Below, one piece after another: positions 1 through 11,759 of a stretch of 64,000 bases of DNA. The stretch comes from Aphidius gifuensis (Eukaryota > Arthropoda > Insecta > Hymenoptera > Braconidae), in the NCBI RefSeq assembly GCF_014905175.1, contig NC_057792.1:3410001-3474000 (forward strand), read 5' to 3'. Under the pieces are notes generated by a model that saw only the letters and a program-made list of their open reading frames with translations, did not search any database and was not told the origin of the DNA. How positions within the stretch are numbered: the stretch's first letter is position 1; each line of letters starts with the position of its first letter. The translations under genes and the position numbers were made by a program.

Positions 1-2794
1 CTTTTTTCATAAATAACAAGTTTTATAAAAAAAAAATATATATATTTTTACTTGATAATAATAATAATAAACAAATCTACTTTGCAAAAAATGTATTATT
101 TTAATAAAATTATGAAATATTTATATACACAATGCAGTATGAATTTTTTTGTAAATTTATTTAAGACAAGTGAAATTTTTCTTGATATGCAAAAAATAAA
201 AAAAATTTTATTTATTATAAAAAAAATTTAATAAACCGGTTTGTTGTTACGAGGTTTTTTTTTTTTAAATGTTGAGTATGGACTAAGATGGTTAAAAGTC
301 ATTATACAGGAAACGTTTTAAATGTACTTGTTAAAAAAATAAAAAATATAAAAAATAATGTCAAAAATTTAGAATTGATGTAAAATTTATTTCGAAAAAT
401 GAAAAAAATAATTGTGCGTGGCTCAGTCAGGGTACAAAAATATAAGAAGGGTTAAATTAAAATGAAAAAAAAAAGAAAAATGATTTAGTGGTAAAAAATG
501 TTGTATACATGTACACCACTTATTAAACCCGGAAGAGAAGAAGTTCTTGAGTTGTTTGGATCTTTTGAAGGAGCGTCAAGCGGACATTGAGTGTACGCGA
601 GCAACCACGAACATGACTCCAATCGTTGGAGAAAGTAATCATGACTCGAAACACATACAAACATAAATTTTATGTATATTTAACTAAAGGTTATAGGTAT
701 AACAACCAACCAGACTTATTTTTTTTTATTCATTTTATCTTTCTTTCATTGACTCTCTCTTGCAAACATAAAAAATATATATTTAAGATAAAGAAAATAT
801 ATTTATTATATTAATAAAATATAGTTAATTAAATTTAATACAGCTAAGTTTAATAATATTCATGAAAATTATTTATAAGACACTCTATAAAATAGAATTT
901 TTTTTTTTAAAAAAAGTTCATAAAAATATATGTGATTTTTAAATAGAAAAAAAAAAGATAATAAACAATAAAAAATTATTATCATATTTAAAAATCTTGA
1001 AAAATATATATTTATAATTATTTTTTAAAATGGAAAGTATTATGCTACGTGTGAATAATTTTTTATTTAAATGAAGAAACAAATTAAAGAATATAGTGGT
1101 TTTTTTTTTAGGTAATTATTTAAATTTTTTTTTGATATTTATTTGCACGAAAATGCAAGTAATTTTTAGTCTATTTACAAATGGAAAAAAAAAGATACAT
1201 TACTTGTACCATTGAACGATAAATTTTTATTGAATCATTTTTTTATTTTTTCTATCGTTAAACAACTTGAAGATTTAAAATCTGTTTGTGTTATAAATAT
1301 CCACTTGATGATAGTCGGTAAAATAAAAATGTCAAGTCAATATATCGCAAGATAAAATAATTCTAACAAAAATAAAATAAAAATCAGCTTTATATTTTTT
1401 TTCTAAATTGATTATCAAATAAAAATGATATCTTCAAGTTATAAAAATACATTCAAATTAGCAACAAATCTCTAACCAATGAACAAAAAATAATTTTACA
1501 TTTTTCAACTAAAAAGCACGTCTTCTTAACGCAACTAAAAAAAAATTAATTTTCAAACCACCTGATAATAAAAAAAAATAAACTAATTAACAATCCAATC
1601 AACACAAAAAAGAATAAAAATAAATAAAAAAAAACTAATTTAAAAATTCATCAAGCCATTTCAATATGAAATTCTAAATTCTAAAAAAAAAAAAAAAAAT
1701 CAAAGATAAAAGCCAGATGATGATAAAAAAAAAATAATAAAAAAGTATATTTATAAATTCGCATTTGATAAGCTCGATAGAATATATGTATATTTTTTTT
1801 CTTGATCTAAAATACACATATAGATATTAAATATGTAAAAAATTTTTTTCTAAAATCAAATTTCTAAAAATATATGGCCTATTTTAAAAATTTCTTTTCG
1901 TGTATGTATAAAATTTTTGTGGTTTATATTATGATATTTTTTAGTGAATAATTTATATCACTAATATACTTAAAGGATGCATTATTTTGTGTGGCTTCGT
2001 TTAGGTCGTGGATTAGTGGTTTTAAATGTAAATTGTATGTACTACCGGCTTATAAAAGGTCGATGAGGTTACGGTCAGTAGGTCAGGGTCTTGATATTGT
2101 CGAGCAATCTGTATTCTTTAAATGCTTTAAACCCTGTCAAAAGAAATGATGAGATCAATGACGCATTAATATACAAAATGACATTGAAATATATCTATAT
2201 ATTTATTTAATAAACAAACATATAAATTTATTAAATTGTTATTAAATTTATATTTAAATAAAAATATATTAAATCAAAAATTTCAATGGCAATGATCAAA
2301 TAAAAATATACTTTTAAATTTTCTATAAAAAATATCAATGACAGGACGGGATTGGCAACTTTTTCATTATATTTTTTTTAGCCTATCCTATTTTATTATT
2401 ATCTATATCAATTGTCAAATTATTTCTAAACCACGTATATAAATTAAATTCAATTTCAATGCAAACAATAATAATGTCTGCTTTATATTCTTGCTTTTTT
2501 TTTTTTTCGTTCAAAATTAAAAACCATTTATCAAAAAATACGAGGATAAAAAAAAATTCTTATAAATTGAAACAGTACAAAGATTAGAAAATAATAATGA
2601 AAAAAAAAAAAAAAATGAATAAAAAAAAATGCTTGGGAATTGGCAACAGGTGGTCACGTATATACAGTTTAATATTTTCCTCATTAAACTGTATATCAAC
2701 ATGTTTTATCATGCAATGAAATTACCGATAAATTATAAAAGAAAAAAAATATTTTTTAGTTAAATAATCAAGGTAAAAATAATTAATTTCTCAC
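1..2794. other. No confident gene; AT-rich intron or flank of the minus-strand multi-promoter gene
   Basis: This stretch lies downstream of all mapped exons of the minus-strand gene, so it should be intron leading to a common body off the left edge. Two GC-richer islands stand out. At 484-640 the plus strand stays open for about 50 codons, with mixed codon use unlike the AT-ending codons of the real genes here, and I see no good acceptor before it. At 2040-2135 there is both a plus-strand TATAAAA (2051) followed about 26 nt later by an initiator-like TCAGTA, and a minus-strand acceptor at 2134 followed by a short phase-1 open frame. Neither is strong enough to call a gene. Confidence 0.4.
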
Positions 2795-3194
2795 CATTCA
2801 TATAAACATGATGTTGTCGCCAAATATGTTGATATTGAGTCCATCGTGAACTTGTACTGTCATCATGAATTGACGGTAAGGGTGGATGTATTTGATGTGC
2901 ATGGGGTGTTGTTGGTGGTGGTAAATTTGGGGGTGTTTGTTGAGGTGGATGAATTGATGCTAATACAATATGAGGATGGGATGATGGTACTGTTGTGGCA
3001 ATTGATTGTTGTTGTGATTGATGTTGTTGATGATGATGATGTTGTTGTTGTTGTTGGGGTAATGGTGGAGGTGGTGGTGGTGGCTGTGGTTGTTGTTGTT
3101 GTTGTTGTTGTGATTGTTGGGAATGATGATTTTGATGGGGTGCAATCGGTACCGATGGCGATACCAACTGTTGATACTCCATTGCACAGCTCAT
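2795..3194 (-). CDS. Alternative first coding exon (His/Gln/Pro-rich N-terminus) of minus-strand multi-promoter gene
   Basis: Open from ATG at 3194 (a TAA lies in frame just upstream) for 133 codons plus one base, then a donor G|GTGAGA at 2794. The peptide begins MSCAMEYQQLVSPSVPIAP, is dominated by Gln, His and Pro repeats, and ends in a less repetitive patch, RWTQYQHIWRQHHVYMN. Low-complexity Gln/His/Pro N-termini are common in insect transcription and RNA-regulatory proteins, but nothing here identifies the family. It ends in phase 1 on a G, exactly like the exons at 6732-7185, 10488-10536 and 15128-15223, which is the main reason to treat all four as mutually exclusive starts of one gene. 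It lies downstream of the 5434-5463 microexon, so transcripts starting here cannot include that exon. A second in-frame ATG four codons on (MEYQQ) is also possible. The rest of the protein is off the left edge. Confidence 0.6.
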
Positions 3195-5433
3195 TCGTTT
3201 TTATTATTCACACATTAAATGCAATAATTTAATAAAACACACTCCAATATTTATAATTTTTTCCTTGCTAAATACAACTACCTTGACACCAAATAATAAA
3301 AATTAAAAGGAATATTTATTTTTCGCTAAATACTTTTGACTTTTAAAAAAAGTTTCTCAACGTTTTTTCTTTTTTTTTTTTTCATAAAATATATATATCA
3401 CTATTTTTTAAGAAAACATAAAAAACTAACAAGACACTTGTGAATTTTAAAAAAAAACTTGATCACTTTTTTAATATATTAAAAAATTATTTAACTATTT
3501 TTATTCATCACAGCACAGTATTTTATGGAAAAAAAAAAAAAAATTAATACACAATTCGATTATTTTAAATATATTAATTGTTTTTAATTTTTTAAATAGT
3601 TAATAAATGCTCAATTAATAGAAAAATTAAAATTATTTAATTGAATAATTAATGAAAATGACAAAAAAAAAAAAATAATAAAAAAAAAACAAATTCAACG
3701 AAATATTCACAAGTATAATTTATGAAATATTTCGCGAAACTATTTAATTTTTTTTTTTTTGAATATAAAAAAAAAACGTTGATACTCGTTGAGTTACTGT
3801 AACCAACTGACAGCCGCGGTTTTTCAACAGCAGCGCATGGCCACCGTGATGAACAACACACCAACAACAACCGCGTTCGCATATACTCATCGAAAGAGAG
3901 AGCCTATACCAACACTCATACCACCCTCCCACCTAAATAATTATTATAAATTTTACTCTCGCAAATTCCCTCTATTTTATATATATATTATTTTTATTTT
4001 TTATTATCAACTTATAGTCACTATCCCTCTCTATCAAATGTCGTATTACTTATCCTCAATAAACAATTTATTTTACTATTTAAAAAATATTATTAATATT
4101 TTATTTTTCTAATCAAAATTGATATAAATTCTTTTTCAAAAAAAAATATACATATATATCATAAAAACTTGTAACTTTTACTTTTTTCTTTGATTAATTT
4201 TTTATCATATCAATTTGTATTTTTTTTTTTTTGTAAATTTATATTAATTTATTAGCACAAATGTTTTGAAATTTGCAAAAAAAAAAAAATAAATTATTTA
4301 TCAATTGATATATACTAGTTTTATTTAATTGAGTTCAGTAGGACAATGTGTGTTAGAAATATTTGATAATATAAATTTTTCGTTTTTTATAATTATCATT
4401 ATTTTTTATTTAAATAGTTTTTTTTTTTTCGGAGTGAAAAAGGAAAGGAGAGATGTAGGAATATAAATTGAGAATGGGGGCGAGGGGGGACCTCCATTTC
4501 ACTGGGTATAAATTGTGGTGAAAGTGACCGAAAGTGGTTGCCTCATATTGTATTAATCCAGGACTGGGCCAAATTGAAGCGAAAACTTGTTGCTTCATAT
4601 GTTATCATTGAAATTTCATGATTACTATCAAGTTGACATTAAATTCATCAAAACAACATACGAAAAAATTTAAAATAAAAAAAAACGCATATATATTAAT
4701 ATCAATTGTTGATATATTTTTTATAATAAATAATTATAGTAGAAAAAAAAATGAATACTGAACATAAACAAGTGTCATTATTAAATTCAAATAATATCAC
4801 TAAAATAATTACGTCACGGGGATATAATCACATTGTCATACTGGCACAATATGCCATATTGTTGTTGTAAACAATGTCCTTTGAATTATAAATATAGATA
4901 AATTATGTAATTCGTAATACAAAAAAGAAAAACGAAAAAAAAAGACTAACCCTTATCACGAGACAGGAGAAAACAATATAATAAAAAATCCAAAAATAAA
5001 TTAATAAAAATATATAAACAAATTAACCCTTATCACGTGACAGTATAATAAACAATAATAAATAAATAAAAATTAACTAATATTATTTATTATAAATTGA
5101 GATGTAAAAAATTTTTATTTTATTTTTTAAAAAAAAGAGAAAAAAAAAAAAATATTGCGTGCATATTATAGTCGGCCAAGTTTCAAAGTCATTGATGATT
5201 GTATAGTGCGACTAGCTAGGCAAAAAGTCAAAAGCACATACACGACACAGGAAATGGCATAGTTACAAGGACGAAGCATTCACGACAACGACTATGCTAA
5301 CGAGTCATCTTTCTCACTTTTTATATTTTATTTATCTATGTCTCTCTTGATCAGTAAATTTTTTTTCAATTACAATTTTATTCTAAACAATTGTATTTTT
5401 ATTTTGATAAATAAATAACATAATTTGACTCAC
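3195..5433 (-). other. Intron / upstream region with GC-richer patches at 3780-3960 and 5160-5320
   Basis: No gene recognised. A GC-richer patch at 3780-3960, about 600 bases upstream of the exon starting at 3194, is a plausible promoter or 5' UTR region for that exon; the open frames in it on both strands are short and not protein-like. A second patch at 5160-5320 has no convincing splice signals. The remainder is AT-rich with long homopolymer runs. This is intron for transcripts that begin farther upstream. Confidence 0.35.
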
Positions 5434-5463
5434 CCTTTAATGATGATGTTATCATAGGATCCC
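5434..5463 (-). CDS. 30-nt microexon of minus-strand multi-promoter gene
   Basis: On the minus strand the acceptor ATATGTTTCAG (AG at 5465-5464) is followed by 30 nt and a textbook donor GG|GTGAGT (5433). Read in phase 1, the only frame compatible with the upstream first exons, it gives a split Gly, then DPMITSSLK, then a leading G for the next codon. In the other two frames it hits stops. Length is a multiple of three with phase 1 on both sides, so it can be included or skipped without changing frame, which is how regulated cassette microexons behave. It can be joined to the first exons at 6732-7185, 10488-10536 and 15128-15223. I do not recognise the peptide. Confidence 0.65.
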
Positions 5464-6731
5464 CTGAAACATATAAAAAAAAATTTTAATTAATTTTTGA
5501 ATGTTAGTTTTAGGTGGAAAAAAAAAAAAAAATCATTGTTTAAATTTTTATAAATTTTTGAGTTGATGAAAATCTAGTTAGTGTATTTTTTTTTTTTCAT
5601 CTTGATTGTCAATGAATTATTAGAAAATATTATAAAAAAAATAAATAAAAGATGGGTAATGCTAGATGGTCTTATCCTGGAACATTATATTATCCTCGGC
5701 AACGAGATGGAACGCTTCGCGAGTGACCAAGACATGTCCTTGGTCTTAAAAAAATATATCTATACTTTGTACACGAATTATCAGATTGCTTAGATTGTTG
5801 TTTTTTTCCTTTATTTTATTTTTTTTTTTTTTCTCGTTTAAATTGTTTAAACCACGCAATTGAAAATGAATATAATAAAAAATAAATATGTTTTTATTTA
5901 TTTATTTATTTTTTTTTTTTTGATAAATATAAATTAATAAATAATAGATATCAATGCATTTTTAGAAAATAAATATTTGTCTTTTTATCATAAATATATT
6001 TTTAGAAAATTTAAAAAAATTATTATTATTATTTAGCATGTGTAAATAATTTTAATATTTATTTTTATATTAAATAATAAATAAAATATAAACACTTTCA
6101 TCGAAATTATATTACTTTACGTAATTTAGTGTTTCTTTTTTTTTATAAAAACAAAAAATATATTTACGATAAATTTATTTTGAAAGACATGAGCAACACA
6201 TGAAGACATTTGCAATAAGAATAATGGAATATATATGAAATTTCAGTTAAATTCTCTATTATAATAATGATAATATCAATTATGTGATTAACATGGCGTG
6301 CAGAATAAACAGAGACGATTGAAAAATATAATTTTTATAATATCCATGTTTTTTTTTCATCTATAAATTTTTGCATGTTAATTTTTTTATTAATTTAATC
6401 TACTTTATTGATGAAAATTTATTTTAAAAATGCTACTTATATTTTTTTCCACATGGCATCATTAATATTGCACTCTGGAGATTTTAATTTATTAAAAATC
6501 AAAGTATTAAATAAATATTTAATTTTTAAATATTTTTTTAATACAACTAAATTATAAATTTTGTAGTTCTTAAATAGATACATACATGTAATTATTTTTC
6601 CTAGAAAAAAAAAGAAAAGAAAATTTAAAATTTTAAAAACTTGTAGATTTTTTTTTTTTACTGTTGTCTTTGTAATAATTAATTTTGAAAAGACAAAATT
6701 CACGTGCACAGTATTTTTAGATAAGTGATAC
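5464..6731 (-). other. Intron between first exon 6732-7185 and the microexon, with a GC-richer patch at 5650-5760
   Basis: AT-rich intron. The patch at 5650-5760 holds a plus-strand ATG ORF of 24 codons (5653, MGNARWSYPG...) and a small hairpin around 5727-5747 (GACCAAG...CTTGGTC). There is no splice context for it on the plus strand, so I treat it as a possible conserved intronic element rather than a gene. Confidence 0.35.
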
Positions 6732-7185
6732 CTGGATTCATTTGGTTAGAATAATTTTGACGTCGAAAAGTTGTAACTTGACGTTGGGGACCTGTAGATT
6801 GTTGGTTTAAACGTGGTTGATTAATTTCTTGATATTGTACAATTTTTTGTTGTCCTGATTGTAATAGCATCAATTGCTGTGGCTGTGGTTGTTGTTGTGG
6901 TTGTTGTTGCTGCTGCTGCTGTTGTTGCTGCTGTTGTTGTGGTTGTTGCTGCTGCTGCTGTTGTTGTTGTTGTTGTGGTTGTTGTTGAAGCTGTTGCTGC
7001 TGTTGATGTTGTCCATCATTTTCTAATTGATATGATTCAGCAACTTCGTGTTTAACATCAATTTGTTGCTGAATATTTTGATGATTTGGTACAAAATACG
7101 GTTGATACTGTTGATTATACTGTTCTTGTGAATAATTCCATTCATAATATTGTTGCCATGATGTTCCAGCTTCATGATTATCCAT
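6732..7185 (-). CDS. Alternative first coding exon (poly-Gln N-terminus) of minus-strand multi-promoter gene
   Basis: ATG at 7185 opens 151 codons plus one base and ends at donor CCA G|GTATCA (6731). The peptide starts MDNHEAGTSWQQYYEWNYSQ, runs through a Tyr/Gln-rich segment (residues about 10-45), then a long CAG/CAA-encoded poly-Gln tract (about 60-105), and ends RRQNYSNQMNP. Aromatic/Gln-rich segments of this type are typical of low-complexity domains in transcription or RNA-binding factors; the specific family is not recognisable from this exon alone. It ends in phase 1 on G, matching the microexon at 5434-5463 and the other three candidate first exons. The CAG repeat is a mixed CAG/CAA run and is likely length-polymorphic. 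Confidence 0.6.
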
Positions 7186-10100
7186 TATCACTTTTAGTTT
7201 TTTTTTTTTCAAATTTTATTATTTAATTAATGTATATTATATAATCATTCACAATTATAATTTTAATTAATAATATTCAATTTTTTTTTATTCAAATTAA
7301 ATTTCAAATATGAATTTTTTTTTTTCAGGATATTTCAATTATATAATTTTTTAAATTATAAAAAACTTGGTGATAAATATTTGATACTTTTAATATCACT
7401 TTAACCATTTTATTAAATTTAATTATTTATTATTTAATAATTTTTAATTTATATTCTTTTACTCATTCGTAGGTGTTCGTATGCAAAAGTAAAAACAATC
7501 AAATATTAGTATGTTAAGTTAATTAACTAAAAAAAAAAAAAAAAAACAAAAACATTAATTTATTCTGTTTAAAAAAAATATTAAAAATATTAATAATTTT
7601 ATTAATTTAAAATATATAAATAATTAAATTGCTTATAATAAAAATACCTCATGTTTTTTGAAATAAAAAATACTTAATAAAAAGCTTTTCTTCAAATTGA
7701 AAATGAATAATGAAAAAAAAAAAAAAAAACTTGTACTTTAAAATGAAATAAAATTAAGAAAAATTGATAATTAAATTAGGCAAATTGAGTGCGTTTAGTA
7801 AGTACAGAATCTGTCGGTAAACTGAGCCAAACGGATTGACAAAATGAGGGTTGTGGTATAAAACTGGGGGGTAGTTTAAATGTAAGCACGAGAAGAGTTG
7901 TGATGGGGGTTATTGATGGTGCGTTCAACGTGAACATTTGAGGCACGTTTTCAAGTCACGTGTATTAACAATACTTGTTATTTTATTTTTTTTGCCCTTT
8001 TTTTATTTTTAAATATAGTATAAAATATTATTTCATTCAATATAAAATTAACAAAACAATAAAACCTTATATTTTATATATAACAACAATATATCTAAAA
8101 TTAAATTAATTATAATCTTTATCTTTATATTTATAAATTATTATATTTAATATATCATTTTATAGTATTTTTATTTTTAAATTTCATCAACAAGTTTTTT
8201 TTTTTATTTAAATAATCTTATCTATTGGAATATTAAAACTAAAATCAACAATAGACTTTTTTTTTTTTTTTTCTACTATACTTATTGTTTATTCCTAAGA
8301 AATTTTAAATTTAATATATACACTCATATAAATATATATCAAGTGATAAAATAGTACGATAAAAGATAATGAAATTTGATAAATTTCTTTAACATAAATA
8401 ATATTAAAAAAAAAAAAAAAATCACATATACAATATTTATGAATTTAGAGTCACAAATTTAGTATGGATTTAGAGTACAAATTACTGTCATTTTTTTTTT
8501 TTTTTTTTATGAATATATTTAAATAATAGTTGTATATGCAAATGTACTCATTGAACTGAATTTTTTTCTTTTTTAATTTTTAATATTTAATAAGCTAATG
8601 ATTTTATTAATTATTATTTTTTTTTAATTTATTTTATTGAAGCACGGTGCTTCACACGTGACAATATATATAAAAATTGAAAAATAATTTTTTAATTAAT
8701 TGTCAATGAGTAAAGTAAATTGATAGCTTTTTTTTTTTTGTTATTTTCAAAATAAATTAATTATTAAATTATTTATCAATTTTTAAATGAAAAATAATTT
8801 TCATTATTGTAAAAAAATTATTCAAATTAATTGTGATTATTTTTAAATTGTATAAACAATTATTTTTTTGTAAAAATAATTTTTTGATTATATTTTTTTT
8901 ATCATATAAAAATTTGATGAATCAAATAAAGAGCACACGTCGCTCATGTGAATCTTTGTGCATTCATCCACTCAAGCATAGACAAATAATAAAATTTAGA
9001 ATAGAATTTTTGAGGCATAGAATATTCAACAAAATATCTGGTTAAACAATTTATATTTTAATCATTGAATATAGCCCTCTTGTGTATATCAGTAAACACA
9101 GTACCTTAACACGATGTGTTTTTTAAAAAAAAAAATTTTTTATCTTGCAAATGACAGGTATCGTCATACTAGATTTAATTTTATTTTTTATATATCTTCT
9201 TGTAACAAATTAAAATAGAAGAATATATATATTATTCTAAAATAATTTGAGTTAAAATTATTTTGTAATTTTGTTTTTATTATTTTTCATTGAAAGAGTA
9301 CATAAATATTTCAATGTACTCGATTCACGTGTCTCGTTGCGTGAATGAATATTTATTTCCAATTATATACTCTTTAATTGTTAAACGTATTAATATATTT
9401 TTAGCCTAATATAAATTTATCATTAATATAATTTTAAATACAAAACATTTGTTGGAATTAATAGCTCATCTTTCAGTCACAAAATTAAATACAAATTTTA
9501 TTTTTAAAATTTTTTTTTTACCAAATATAAATTTATATCTATAAATAACATTTTTTTTTTTTTTCAAGAAAAAAAAAAATTACCTATTTAATTCATTTTT
9601 AAATACTATTTATATATATTTATTTTTTTATTCATAAAAATTGTGGTTTTTCCAAGTTAATTTATTGTAAATGAGAATTTTATTTTATTATTTTATTTTT
9701 CTATTGTTTTTCTGTCGGTTTGAAAAAAAAATATAATTTATGATGACAGTGGGTGGTAAAAAAATAGAAAAAAATTAACATTTAAAATTAGTATTATATT
9801 TTTATCTGTGATGATGATTAAAAAAATGTATAAAATTATATTACGGTAATTTAAATGAGATAATTGACAAAATTTCCGTAAGGTGTCAGGAGTTAATGAA
9901 AACATAAATCCGCGACATCTATCAGTTGACTTTGAAACCCATTTAAATTTAAGACTTTGAACTTTTTTTTTTCTCGTAAATATAAATCGCATATATATTT
10001 TTTTTTTTAAAATTCACTTTGTACATACGCAAGTGAACAATTTTTTTTTTTCATCCTAGTCTTTTATGTACAGACACATGATGTTCTCTCAATGTAAATT

Positions 10101-10487
10101 TCCGTCAGTAACGTGCCACCCACACTTTGAGCCCCAATTTATCAACTAATTTCAATTGAATCAAATGCCAATTAATTCAACTCTCGTTACTTATCATTAT
10201 TTATTATTTTTTTTTTATTTTGCTCAATTATAACTAGTTGAAATAAATAAAATTTTCCGGTAAATTAATATTATTACAATTCCTAGTAATTTTTATTTAG
10301 TAGAAAATAAAATATCGACTTGAAAAAAAAAAAAGCAGCTTAGTTAATTTTTAAAGAAGCCAAAGTCGAGGTAAAACTACAACCTTTTAAATAAATATAC
10401 ATTATTTTTAGAATATAAATTTTTCATATAGCTGAAGAATTTATTTATTCTTTTTCTTTTTTTTTTTTTGTAAATTAAAAAACATAC
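7186..10487 (-). other. Long intron with GC-richer patches at 7780-7975, 9300-9360 and 9840-10150
   Basis: No coding sequence recognised. The patch 7780-7975, 600-800 bases upstream of the 7185 start codon, is a reasonable promoter/5' UTR candidate for that first exon. The patch 9840-10150 is GC-richer than its surroundings and may be a conserved regulatory element. Everything else is AT-rich with frequent A and T runs. Confidence 0.35.
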
Positions 10488-10536
10488 CTGATGATTTATC
10501 CATTGGATATCTCGATATGCGTTGTCTTGTTTCCAT
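10488..10536 (-). CDS. Short alternative first coding exon of minus-strand multi-promoter gene
   Basis: ATG at 10536 gives 16 codons (METRQRISRYPMDKSS) plus one G, then a strong donor G|GTATGT at 10487. The reading frame is closed by a TAG two codons upstream, so translation must start at or after this ATG. The phase-1 G ending is the same as in the other first exons and is compatible with the 30-nt microexon downstream. A strong acceptor directly abutting a donor sequence (CAG|GTAAGT) lies 147 nt upstream at 10684/10683, so the full exon may be 10488-10683, with the ATG downstream of its 5' portion. Confidence 0.6.
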
Positions 10537-10674
10537 CTTCTAATCACGCGATTTATTGTTTTATTTTTTTTTTTTAAATATAAAATAACGTTCCTTTTTT
10601 TTCAATTCCCAATAATCGAAAAATAGACCTATGAAATTCCTGATTGACAAAGAATCCCAGTTGGGGAATTCAAT

Positions 10675-10710
10675 AAAACTTACCTGAAAGCAGAAAAAAA
10701 CAAAAAAAAA
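10675..10710 (-). promoter_or_regulatory. Recursive (zero-length exon) splice-site candidate
   Basis: Read on the minus strand, a long pyrimidine tract ending CTGCTTTCAG is followed immediately by GTAAGT, with the junction between 10684 and 10683. An acceptor fused to a consensus donor is the known signature of recursive splice sites in long insect introns. The site lies inside the long intron between the first exon at 15128-15223 and the downstream exons. Confidence 0.55.
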
Positions 10711-11259
10711 TGTTTTTCTTTTCATACTTCCTCTAAAGACTATATATATAATTTTTTTTTATTTTTAATTTTCATTTTTACGTCTCATATCAGCAGGCAA
10801 CTAATATACAAAGTCCATAAACATGACATAGAAATCATAAATTCATCAAGAAGAGAATGCAATGAAATATCTAATTTTTTTTTTTATATCCTTGCTTTGA
10901 AATAAATAAAAAAATAAATTACAACATAAAAAATAAATGAATGATGAAAATTAAAAAAAAAAAAAACAAGAAAAACAAGAAAATAAAAATTTGAAGATAA
11001 ATAAAACAAAAAGCAACTATTAATTTCCATAGTTACAGAAAAGCAATAGAAATGTTGACAGTCAACGGATTTTAGAAATAAATATTTAATAAAAGTTTTA
11101 AAATTTTAGTAAAAAATTAAATAATATTTTTTATATATATTTTTTTCTAATAAAAAAGAAATGATTATATTTGCTTGATTAATATAAATAATAACGTGTT
11201 TTTTTTTAATTAAATTTGATAATAAAATTTTGATAAAGAAAAGAAAAAATAATATTAAT

Positions 11260-11759
11260 ATGGGTTCGAGTAAAACATCAAAATTTGGTAAAATGGTGGT
11301 TAAAGCTATAAAGCGTTTACAAGAAGCACAGGGTTCATCACCAAAAGAAATAAGTAATTATGTATCACAAGAGTATAATGTACCAAGTGAAGAAATTAAA
11401 AAACAGATTAATGTTGCATTAAAACAAGGCGTTGAATATGGAATTTTATTAAAAAGAACAGGGTCAGTTGTTAATTTGATATGAAATATATAAATATCAA
11501 ATTAATTTATTAATTTATTATTTATCAAATTTAATTTAAAAATTTTAGGGGAGTTTATACGTGTAATCCTGAAATAATAAATATTCCTACACTCGCTGAT
11601 GGTCAAGCTAAAACAAGCTGCAGTCATGGAATGAAAATGTCAAAACGTTTTGGTAGAAGAAGCAGATCAAAATCACGAGGAAGAACATCACGTCGTCGTG
11701 GAAAATCATCAAGTCGTTCAAAACGTCGTGGAAGTCGTAGACGTAGACGCAGACATTAA
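11260..11759 (+). CDS. Linker-histone-like, Arg-rich protamine-like chromatin protein (two exons, 137 aa)
   Basis: Exons 11260-11462 and 11549-11759, joined in phase 2 (ACA GG|GTCAGT ... TTTTAG|G), 414 nt in total. Residues about 6-75 resemble the H1/H5 globular (winged-helix) domain: MVVKAIKRLQEAQGSSPKEI, then a second helix and a basic wing ending LLKRTGGVYTCN. After a linker with two further cysteines' worth of potential crosslinks (SCSHGM), residues about 100-137 are an Arg/Ser/Lys tail ending in a run of arginines. A globular domain with an Arg-rich tail is the layout of H1-derived protamine-like sperm nuclear proteins, which compact DNA in sperm; expression in testis is inferred, not seen. 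The ATG at 11260 was chosen because the only in-frame extension upstream lacks an ATG. The donor GTCAGT is weaker than average. The gene sits wholly within an intron of the opposite-strand gene. Confidence 0.7.

Noticed and set aside
2846..3232. Plus-strand frame of 128 codons rich in Val/Asp
   Set aside because: It is the antisense shadow of the Gln/His/Pro-coding exon at 2795-3194; composition simply mirrors CAA/CAT repeats.
3789..4112. Plus-strand 107-codon frame starting MSYCNQLTAAV
   Set aside because: Second half is AT-run derived (Tyr, Ile, Phe, Asn) and there is no splice or family support; the GC-rich first half is better read as promoter or UTR of the minus gene.
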